A stretch of 12,468 nucleotides of DNA from an uncultured Clostridia bacterium (GTDB taxonomy: Bacteria > Bacillota_A > Clostridia > TANB77 > CAG-508). A program made the translations under genes and the position numbers. Shown here piece after piece: positions 7,064 to 12,468 of the stretch; the stretch's first letter is position 1, and each line of letters opens with the position of its first letter. The notes beneath the pieces were generated by a model that was not told the origin of the DNA, ran no database searches, and saw only the letters and a program-made list of their open reading frames with translations. Location: NCBI GenBank assembly GCA_947369305.1, contig CANBLA010000022.1, positions 1-12,468 on the forward strand, written 5' to 3'.

Positions 7064-8125
7064 ATGAAATTATTAACTGAGGAAGAAAAAGAAAAATATA
7101 AAAAATTTTTGGAAAATCATCGACGATGCAATTTCCAGCAATCGTTGGAATGGGGCGAAGTGAAAACAAGCTGGATCAAAGAAGTGATTTTGTCGGAAGA
7201 TGAAAATGGCAATATTAGGGGCAGTTTGTGTGTTTGGATTCGAAAAATACCACTTTTTGGAAATTTGATGTATTCTGCGAGAGGTCCTGTTTGCGATATT
7301 TATGATGAAAAAGTGCTAAAGGATTTGACTGATGGGGCAAATGAATTGGCGAAAAAATATAAGGCTTTTGTGCTTCGTATTGAGCCAGATATTTTAAAAT
7401 CGGATGAAAAATTTCGAGAAATTGTTGAAAATATTGGCTATAAAGTAAAAGATGATAGTAAAGATTTTAAGGATGAAATTCAGCCGCGCTTTGTTTTCCA
7501 GCTTGACTTAAGAGGAAAAACTGAGGATGAAGTATTTGGCGGTTTTCATTCGAAGACGAGATATAATATTCGTTTGGCAAATAAAAAAGGGGTTGTAATT
7601 AAAGAAGGGACGAAAGAGGATTTAAAGGATTTTCATGCGATTATGGTTGAAACGGGAAAGCGTGATGATTTTATTATTCGTTCTTTGGCCTATTTTGAAA
7701 AAATGTATGATGCGCTAGCGCCTAAACATATGAAGCTTTTGATGGCTTATCATGAGGACAAGCCGATTGCGGGAATTATTCCGATTATGTATGGTAAGAA
7801 AACTTGGTATTTGTATGGTGCGAGCAGTAATTCGCATCGTAATTTGATGCCGAATTATTTGCTTCAGTGGACGATGATAAAAGAAGCGATTGAGAAAGGT
7901 CATGAGATTTACGATTTTCGTGGTGTTTCAGGCGTTGTGGATGAAAATCATCCGCAGTATGGATTGTATCGTTTTAAAAAGGGATTTGGTGCGGAATTTA
8001 CGGAGTTTATTGGAGAGGTTTATATGGCGTATAAGCCGTTGGTTTATAGGTTGTATAAGTTGGCTGAGAAGAGTTATAGGAGTTTGAGGACTTGGAAAAA
8101 GAAGATTTTGGGGAGAAAATCTTAA
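7064..8125 (+). CDS. FemABX-family peptidoglycan bridge aminoacyltransferase
   Basis: FemA/FemX-type enzymes use aminoacyl-tRNA to add amino acids to the lipid II side chain, building the interpeptide bridge at the inner face of the membrane. The 353-residue product shows the paired GNAT-fold layout. Recognisable parts are FQQSLEWGEVK (near 21-31), MYSARGPVCDIYD, and in the second half VFGGFHSKTRYNIRLANKKG, GIIPIMYGKKTWYLYGASS and YDFRGVSG, with a basic C-terminus. No long inserted coiled coil is obvious, so it resembles FemX or soluble relatives more than staphylococcal FemA/FemB. I chose the ATG at 7064, with GGAAAGGA (7051-7058) five bases before it, over an in-frame TTG at 7031. Which amino acid it adds cannot be read from sequence. 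It lies behind a striking palindrome (7005-7023). Confidence 0.9.
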   Translation: MKLLTEEEKEKYKKFLENHRRCNFQQSLEWGEVKTSWIKEVILSEDENGNIRGSLCVWIRKIPLFGNLMYSARGPVCDIYDEKVLKDLTDGANELAKKYKAFVLRIEPDILKSDEKFREIVENIGYKVKDDSKDFKDEIQPRFVFQLDLRGKTEDEVFGGFHSKTRYNIRLANKKGVVIKEGTKEDLKDFHAIMVETGKRDDFIIRSLAYFEKMYDALAPKHMKLLMAYHEDKPIAGIIPIMYGKKTWYLYGASSNSHRNLMPNYLLQWTMIKEAIEKGHEIYDFRGVSGVVDENHPQYGLYRFKKGFGAEFTEFIGEVYMAYKPLVYRLYKLAEKSYRSLRTWKKKILGRKS

Positions 8126-8150
8126 ATAAATTAGCATTTTATGGTATATT
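8122..8150 (+). promoter_or_regulatory. Candidate extended -10 promoter upstream of the PH/GRAM-like gene
   Basis: The extended -10 element TGGTATATT (8142-8150) has a weak -35 candidate TTAAAT (8122-8127) 17 bases upstream. It lies just after the FemABX stop and 33 bases before the next start codon. If used, it would drive the small-gene block as its own unit. The spacing is good; the -35 matches at only three of six positions. Confidence 0.4.
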
Positions 8151-8182
8151 TTGAAATAATGAAAAAAGATTTGGAGGAAAAT

Positions 8183-8530
8183 ATGGGAAAAAAAGTATTT
8201 GAAGTAAAAGATGATGAGCAATTATTTGCAGGTAAAGTTTCAGGGGATTGTTGGAAAATGCCTAAGTTTAGTATTAATAGACAAGTTTCAGGGAAGTATT
8301 ATTTTACCGATAAGCGTATTGCATTTTTGGCTTCGGGTTTAATAGGAACAGAAAGTGTAAGCTGGGAGATTGAGATGAAAGATATTAGTACAGTAAAAAC
8401 TTGTATGACACCACCTTTCTTTCCATTTGGTATTTTAGTTACTATGAAAAATGGGGATAAATATAAATTATCTATTTTAAGACGAAAAAAATATTTTGAG
8501 TGGATTTCTGAGCAGATTGGGCAGTTATAG
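8183..8530 (+). CDS. Small PH/GRAM-like domain protein
   Basis: Encodes a 115-residue soluble protein without signal peptide or membrane segment. The core pattern is an early Lys/Asp-rich stretch, then GKYYFTDKRIAFLASG, WEIEMKDISTVKTC, a turn with PPFFPFGILVTMKNGDKYKL, and a closing helix KKYFEWISEQI. Alternating strands and a final amphipathic helix are what bacterial PH/GRAM-like folds show, in which the strand 'YYFTDKRIAF' is typical. Such domains bind membranes or proteins; no specific function can be given. The ATG at 8183 is favoured by GGAGG (8173-8177); an in-frame ATG at 8141 lacks such a site and overlaps the promoter candidate. The downstream membrane protein follows after 14 bases and is probably co-transcribed. 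Confidence 0.75.
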   Translation: MGKKVFEVKDDEQLFAGKVSGDCWKMPKFSINRQVSGKYYFTDKRIAFLASGLIGTESVSWEIEMKDISTVKTCMTPPFFPFGILVTMKNGDKYKLSILRRKKYFEWISEQIGQL

Positions 8531-8544
8531 AAAAGGAGTAAAAC

Positions 8545-8976
8545 ATGCAAAATTTTGGAACCTTAATGTTATGTTATTGGATTGCGTATGTGATTGTTAC
8601 ACTCATTGGCATTTTGCACACAATTTTTAATATTTATGTGCTCCATATGAAATCCATGAAAGAGAGCAAAGGCATGGGCGAGGGCTATGAAAAAACCAAA
8701 CCATGGCATCCAATTTATAATATGATTGTGTTTCCACTTTTTTCGTATATTTACTTTAGAACACTTGGTATAGTGAATTTTCAGCAGGTTGCTATAACGT
8801 CTATTTTATGGGGAACGATAACGGTAATATTTGATTTGTTTGGTTGGGTTATCATAAAACATCCGTGGTCCTTATCGGCAAAGGAGTTTTATGTGGATTA
8901 TCAGCCGTGGATTAGTTTGATTTATGTGGCAATTTATGTGAGTCCGTTTGTTGGGTATGGATTTGTGAATTTATAG
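8545..8976 (+). CDS. Uncharacterised four-helix membrane protein
   Basis: The 143-residue product is mostly hydrophobic, with four likely transmembrane helices at about residues 5-30, 57-77, 80-103 and 119-140. A charged loop (about 33-54: MKSMKESKG, EGYEKTKPWHP) lies between the first two. A second polar segment, SAKEFYVDYQPW, precedes the last helix. I do not recognise the family with certainty. AAAGGAG (8532-8538) lies six bases before the ATG. The stop TAG (8974-8976) is directly followed, in the same frame, by the remnant of a HAD hydrolase, so this gene borders a deletion scar; the C-terminus (GYGFVNL) may be native or trimmed. It may work with the PH/GRAM-like protein upstream, as suggested only by adjacency. 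Confidence 0.75.
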   Translation: MQNFGTLMLCYWIAYVIVTLIGILHTIFNIYVLHMKSMKESKGMGEGYEKTKPWHPIYNMIVFPLFSYIYFRTLGIVNFQQVAITSILWGTITVIFDLFGWVIIKHPWSLSAKEFYVDYQPWISLIYVAIYVSPFVGYGFVNL

Positions 8977-9120
8977 GAAACAGCTAAAAATGCGCAAATT
9001 GAGGTGGTTGCTGTGTATGATACATATTCGGATGAAGATAGAAAACAAATCAGTCAATTAGCGGATTATCAAATAAGGGATTATGCTGAGGCAATAGAAA
9101 TATTGGAAAGGGAATTATGA
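8977..9120 (+). pseudogene. C-terminal remnant of a HAD-superfamily hydrolase (beta-phosphoglucomutase-like)
   Basis: This stretch between two genes keeps a good coding frame: AKNAQIEVVAVYD, YSDEDRKQISQLADYQI, and RDYAEAIEILEREL, then TGA. It matches the end of HAD phosphatases of the phosphoglucomutase-like group, where 'AAKNAGI-VVAVYD' follows the last catalytic Asp motif and a 'LADYxI' strand closes the fold. The catalytic DxD, Lys and Asp motifs, about 170 residues, are absent and the frame has no ATG. The frame joins directly to the stop of the membrane protein gene, so the scar is at about 8976. The TGA (9118-9120) overlaps the ATG of the next gene (ATGA), and the last codons carry that gene's Shine-Dalgarno sequence, which may explain why this piece has survived. 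Confidence 0.75.
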
Positions 9121-9653
9121 AAAAGAAAATAAGTATTAGTATAGGCATCATTTTAATCATGCTCACAATTGCAGGAATCCTAACCAACTATGCCGATAGT
9201 GGCAGAGTAACGACAGGGCATGAGCCAATGTATGCCATAAAAGTTGCTAGCAAAGATGGAAGTAAAGTGACTTACTGGGGGTTAGGTTATAAAGTAATTT
9301 GTTATGTTGGAGTATCTCCCAATGAACCTTATGAGAATCATATTGGGGTAAAAATGGGAAATTGGTTTATGAAATACAATTTACCAAATGAAAAGAGTAT
9401 CCAAATAGAATATGATGGCAAAATAATAGAAATAAGTAATTATGATGATATAAATCAAATTTATAATATCGTAGTTAATTCAAAATATGATTCTGGAATA
9501 TGCAATGGAATAAACACTCACAAAATAACAATAGACAAGCAAATATATTATTTGAAAGAAGCTTGCCAAGAAATACAAAAAGGAGATAAACAATCAAAAA
9601 TTTCAAAAGAAGACTTAGATAGCTTTTTAAAAATAATAGAAAGTTATCAGTAA
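9117..9653 (+). CDS. Unrecognised exported or membrane-anchored protein
   Basis: The 178-residue product begins with MKKK and one hydrophobic helix (about 5-24), a signal peptide or membrane anchor, then a polar extracytoplasmic part. There is no lipobox cysteine near the helix. The region after the helix includes GRVTTGHEPMYAIKVASKDG and TYWGLGYKVICYVGVSPNEP, a pattern I associate with small exported Firmicute proteins of unknown function, but I cannot name a family. A Lys-rich C-terminal stretch (QKGDKQSKISKEDL) precedes a final helix. Cysteines occur near residues 62, 129 and 150. The start is supported by GGAAAGGGA (9105-9113) just upstream. Its ATG overlaps the TGA of the HAD stump, so the two were probably translationally coupled before the deletion. 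Confidence 0.7.
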   Translation: MKKKISISIGIILIMLTIAGILTNYADSGRVTTGHEPMYAIKVASKDGSKVTYWGLGYKVICYVGVSPNEPYENHIGVKMGNWFMKYNLPNEKSIQIEYDGKIIEISNYDDINQIYNIVVNSKYDSGICNGINTHKITIDKQIYYLKEACQEIQKGDKQSKISKEDLDSFLKIIESYQ

Positions 9654-9693
9654 TACAAACAACAACTTAAAATAGGATCAATTTAGGAGTTTT

Positions 9694-10809
9694 ATGAAAA
9701 AACTAATTATCAGTCGCAAAGACTTAAAAAATAATTTAAAAATCATACGCAATCACCTCAATCTTTTTGGAAAAGACGATTCCGGAAATTTTCCAAAAAT
9801 TATTGGTGTTGTTAAAGGAAATGGAATGGGATTAGGATTAGTCCCTTATTCGAAATTCCTAGTAAAAAACGGAATTGATTGTTTAGCCGTTGCCAATTTA
9901 GAAGAAGCTACTGCATTAAGAAAAGCCCATATCACAGAAGAAATTTTAATGCTAACACCAACGCAAAAAGAAAACGAGCTCCGAAAATTAATACAACATA
10001 AAACTACTTTAACCATCAGCACAAAAGAACAAATTGAAATCCTAGAAAAAATCGCACAAAATCAAGAAAACGAAATAAAAGTTCACATCAAAATCGATAC
10101 AGGATTTGGTCGATATGGCTTTTTGTACACCAACCCAAAAGAAATTTTGGACGCCTTTAAAATGTGCCACAAAGTCAAAATCTCTGGTATGTATACGCAT
10201 TTTGCAAGACCGATGGACGAAAAATTCACCAAAAAGCAATTTGACCGATTTTTAGAGGTCGTAAAATTTTTAAAACAAGAAGGACAAAACGTAGGAATCT
10301 TACATTGTTGCGAATCAACCGCCTTTTTAAAATATCCCAGAATGCACTTAAATGCTGTCAGAATTGGTTCACTAATACAAGGAAGAACTTTAGTTCCTGT
10401 GAATGGCTTAAAAAAAATTGGACAATTCAAATCTAGCATTCAAGAAATAAAAACCGTTCCAAAAGGATATAATATCAGTTATGGAAAGATGTATCAAACG
10501 AAAAAAGAAACCAAAATTGCTATTATTCCAGTCGGTTACATGGATGGTTTCAATATGCGAAAAGACAGAGATATTTTTTCACACAAAGAAAATATTTTAT
10601 CTGTCGGAATTGAAATCAAAAAATTTTTCAAAGACAACCGCATAAAAGTTTTGATTCATCATAAAAAATATAGTATAATAGGAAGAATTGGAATGTATCA
10701 TGCCACCATCGACATAACAGATAGTGAAGATATTTCAGTCCAAGACGAAGTCTTTTTAGAGATTCCGCCAATGCAAGTAAATAGTATGATTAGAAGGGAG
10801 TATCAATAA
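9694..10809 (+). CDS. alr: Alanine racemase-like fold-type III PLP enzyme
   Basis: Alanine racemase interconverts L- and D-alanine for peptidoglycan. The 371-residue product has the family layout: N-terminal PLP barrel with the lysine that binds PLP (Lys41 in VVKGNGMGLG), KIDTGFGRYGF, MYTHFARP, and VRIGS, then a C-terminal domain with catalytic Tyr263 in NISYGK, and IPVGYMDGF. Two motifs deviate: the usual KxNxYGxG has Met at the Tyr position (Met45), and the usual CMD near the end is GMY in GRIGMYHATIDI. Thus a related racemase specificity is possible. The ATG has TAGGAG (9684-9689) four bases upstream. A possible own promoter is TTATCA (9644-9649), 18 bases, TAAAAT (9668-9673); it would give a very short leader. 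The next gene overlaps by one base (TAATG). Confidence 0.85.
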   Translation: MKKLIISRKDLKNNLKIIRNHLNLFGKDDSGNFPKIIGVVKGNGMGLGLVPYSKFLVKNGIDCLAVANLEEATALRKAHITEEILMLTPTQKENELRKLIQHKTTLTISTKEQIEILEKIAQNQENEIKVHIKIDTGFGRYGFLYTNPKEILDAFKMCHKVKISGMYTHFARPMDEKFTKKQFDRFLEVVKFLKQEGQNVGILHCCESTAFLKYPRMHLNAVRIGSLIQGRTLVPVNGLKKIGQFKSSIQEIKTVPKGYNISYGKMYQTKKETKIAIIPVGYMDGFNMRKDRDIFSHKENILSVGIEIKKFFKDNRIKVLIHHKKYSIIGRIGMYHATIDITDSEDISVQDEVFLEIPPMQVNSMIRREYQ

Positions 10810-11825
10810 TGGAAAACGAAAATAAAAAAATCGGTTTTTTTGCAAGAATTAAAATTGCAGTAACAAAACTTGAAGATTATGGTCTATTTTTAGGAGAAAA
10901 AACATCGACTGCTATCCAATATTTTTTTCTAATTGTGTTATTTTTAAGTCTTGTTATGGGAATCGTACAAACTTATAGCGTCATGCAAATGGTAAACAAA
11001 GGCTATCATTATATCCAGAAAGAAATGCCAGATTTTTCCTATCAGAACGAAAGTTTGCAGTTTTCAGAAAATGTAAGTGCCTATGACGAAGAATTTGATT
11101 TTTACATGATTGCTGACACAAGCAATGATTTATCCCAAGAACAAATGAAAGAATATCGAAACAAAATCAAATCTGTTGGTATTATTTTACTGAAAGACAA
11201 AGCCATATACAAATCTGGACTTCAAGAAGTAGAATACCGCTATAGCGATTTTCTTAATCAATATGGAATGGATAACTTCGATAAAACACGATTCTTACAA
11301 GAAATCGATTCTATCGGCATGTGGGGAATTGCCATCACGATATTTTTGTTAATTGTAGTGGGAATTTATATCATCCAAGTAATTTCCATTTTTATGGATT
11401 GGCTTGTCATGAGTGTTTTTGCTGTTATTGCAGCTAGAATTTGCAGAATTATCATGCCATTTAAGGCAGGTTTTAACATTTCAATTTATGCCCTTACACT
11501 TTCTATCATTTTAAGTATGGTTTACAATATTGCTTACTATTTAATAGGCTTTTATACCGAATATTTTAGATTGGTCTATTTGCTTATTTCCTATGTTTAT
11601 GTTGTTGCAGCCATTCTAATGATGAAGTCAGATTTGCTAAAACAACAAGCCGAAGTTGGGAAAATTATTGATGTACAAAAGAAAATTCATGAAGAATCAG
11701 AAAATCCAGAACAAACGGAAGAAGACAAAAAAGAAAACAAAAAACCCGAAGAAAAAGATAAAAAAAATGAAAAAGATCCAGATGACCATGCCGTAAATGG
11801 CGAGCCAGATGGTTCAGAAATATAA
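10809..11825 (+). CDS. DUF1189-family polytopic membrane protein
   Basis: The 338-residue protein has a cytoplasmic N-terminus (1-35), one helix (about 36-56), a 110-residue polar extracytoplasmic domain (about 60-168, containing MPDFSYQNESLQF and VGIILLKDKAIY), then a bundle of about four helices (171-193, 194-212, 222-247, 253-272), and a highly charged Lys/Glu-rich tail (280-338). The layout and the 'D.KD..Y.SG' outer domain fit DUF1189 proteins of Firmicutes; their biochemical role is unknown. AAGGGAG (10794-10800) lies eight bases before the ATG, inside alr, and the start overlaps the alr stop, so the two are translationally linked. ftsH follows after 14 bases. The acidic/basic tail next to a membrane protease suggests possible interaction or proteolytic control, but that is speculation. 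Confidence 0.85.
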   Translation: MENENKKIGFFARIKIAVTKLEDYGLFLGEKTSTAIQYFFLIVLFLSLVMGIVQTYSVMQMVNKGYHYIQKEMPDFSYQNESLQFSENVSAYDEEFDFYMIADTSNDLSQEQMKEYRNKIKSVGIILLKDKAIYKSGLQEVEYRYSDFLNQYGMDNFDKTRFLQEIDSIGMWGIAITIFLLIVVGIYIIQVISIFMDWLVMSVFAVIAARICRIIMPFKAGFNISIYALTLSIILSMVYNIAYYLIGFYTEYFRLVYLLISYVYVVAAILMMKSDLLKQQAEVGKIIDVQKKIHEESENPEQTEEDKKENKKPEEKDKKNEKDPDDHAVNGEPDGSEI

Positions 11826-11839
11826 AGGAAGGAGAAAAT

Positions 11840-12468
11840 ATGAAAAATAATAACAAAGAAAACAAGAACAATAAATTTTTATTAACCATTGTGTGCATTG
11901 TTATTTTTATAGGAACAATAGTAGGAATTTTGTATTTTGACAAAATGGGCAAAGAAGAAAAAGAACTAGCTTACACCGAATTAATCAAAAACATCAATCA
12001 AGGTGAAATTGAGAAGATCAAAATGACAACAGGAAGCACTAACATAACCGTTACGTACAAAACGTTAAATGGAGAAGAAGGAACCAAAGAAAACGAAAAA
12101 GATCGACAAAAAAGAGTGATTGTACCAAGCACGCAAGCCTTTATCGAACTTGTCCAAACCAAAGTTGACGAAAATGGCCTAGAAATCGAACTCATTCAAG
12201 AAAGTACCAATCAATTCTTAAAAATTGCAGACACGCTATTTTCACTACTACCAACCATTTTGCTTATTGCTCTAATGCTCATGATTTTTAAAATGCAAGG
12301 ATTTGGAGGCGACAAAGAAAAGGTCTATGGTGGAGAAAGTAACAAAAAATCAGATGTCCGTTTTAAAGACATTGCAGGTTTAGACGAAGAAAAAAATGAA
12401 TTAATCGAAATCGTGGATTTCCTAAAAAAGCCCCAAGCCTATTTAGACATGGGAGCCAAAATTCCAAG
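11840..12468 (+). CDS. ftsH: ATP-dependent zinc metalloprotease FtsH, N-terminal part (runs off right edge)
   Basis: FtsH is the hexameric membrane-bound AAA+ protease that degrades misfolded and regulatory proteins. The 209 codons seen cover a Lys/Asn-rich start, a first membrane helix (about 13-33), an extracytoplasmic domain (about 34-125, with AYTELIKNINQGEIEKIKM), a second helix (about 130-150), the glycine linker MQGFGGDKEK, and the start of the AAA domain: VRFKDIAGLDEEKNELIEI and FLKKPQAYLDMGAKIP. Walker A, Walker B and the HExxH zinc site would lie beyond the edge, so activity cannot be judged here. The start has AAGGAAGGAG (11825-11834) and five bases to the ATG, one of the strongest ribosome sites in the window. 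It is the third gene in a probable alr-DUF1189-ftsH operon. Confidence 0.95.
   Translation, partial: MKNNNKENKNNKFLLTIVCIVIFIGTIVGILYFDKMGKEEKELAYTELIKNINQGEIEKIKMTTGSTNITVTYKTLNGEEGTKENEKDRQKRVIVPSTQAFIELVQTKVDENGLEIELIQESTNQFLKIADTLFSLLPTILLIALMLMIFKMQGFGGDKEKVYGGESNKKSDVRFKDIAGLDEEKNELIEIVDFLKKPQAYLDMGAKIP

Noticed and set aside
8141..8182. Upstream ATG for the PH/GRAM-like gene
   Set aside because: It overlaps the candidate -10 element and has no ribosome site; GGAGG points to the ATG at 8183.
11665..11952. Minus-strand frame with a Phe/Leu-rich, membrane-like translation
   Set aside because: The hydrophobicity comes from reading the Lys/Glu-rich tail of the DUF1189 gene on the opposite strand; no start signals are present.

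Overview
The window looks like chromosomal DNA from an AT-rich, low-GC Firmicute, most likely an uncultured member of the Clostridia. The reasons are A-rich Shine-Dalgarno sequences of the AAAGGAGG type, a TTG start codon, the priA-def-fmt order, a FemABX peptidoglycan-bridge enzyme, a class A PBP with an N-terminal membrane anchor and a long Thr/Pro tail, and a DUF1189 protein next to ftsH. Every gene I can support lies on the + strand. There are no tRNA or rRNA genes, CRISPR arrays, insertion sequences or phage genes.

Left part (1-2901): the 3' part of priA (replication restart helicase), whose reading frame is broken by a one-base shift near 1181, so the conserved C-terminal domain continues in another frame to 1409. 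It is followed by def (peptide deformylase) and fmt (methionyl-tRNA formyltransferase), 4 bases apart. This pair formylates the initiator Met-tRNA and later removes the formyl group.

Middle part (2940-8125): a promoter-like site, a bifunctional class A penicillin-binding protein (murein polymerase and crosslinker), cysS (cysteinyl-tRNA synthetase, TTG start), and a FemABX-family aminoacyl transferase. Between cysS and the FemABX gene is a near-perfect G/C-tract palindrome (7005-7023) that resembles an operator of the CsoR/RcnR/CstR family.

Accessory-looking block (8126-9653): a small PH/GRAM-like protein, a four-helix membrane protein, the in-frame C-terminal stump of a HAD-superfamily hydrolase that has lost the rest of its gene, and an unrecognised exported protein whose start codon overlaps the stop codon of that stump.

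Right part (9694-12468): an alanine racemase-like gene with unusual active-site neighbours, a DUF1189 membrane protein overlapping it by one base, and the 5' part of ftsH (membrane AAA+ protease), which runs off the right edge. Alanine racemase (D-Ala supply), the FemABX enzyme (cross-bridge) and the PBP (polymerisation and crosslinking) form a cell-wall theme. PriA, Def, Fmt, CysS and FtsH are core housekeeping genes.

I see no clear new defence or mobile system. The items most worth a second look are the palindrome at 7005-7023, the priA frameshift, the HAD stump with its coupled downstream gene, and the altered active-site motifs of the racemase.
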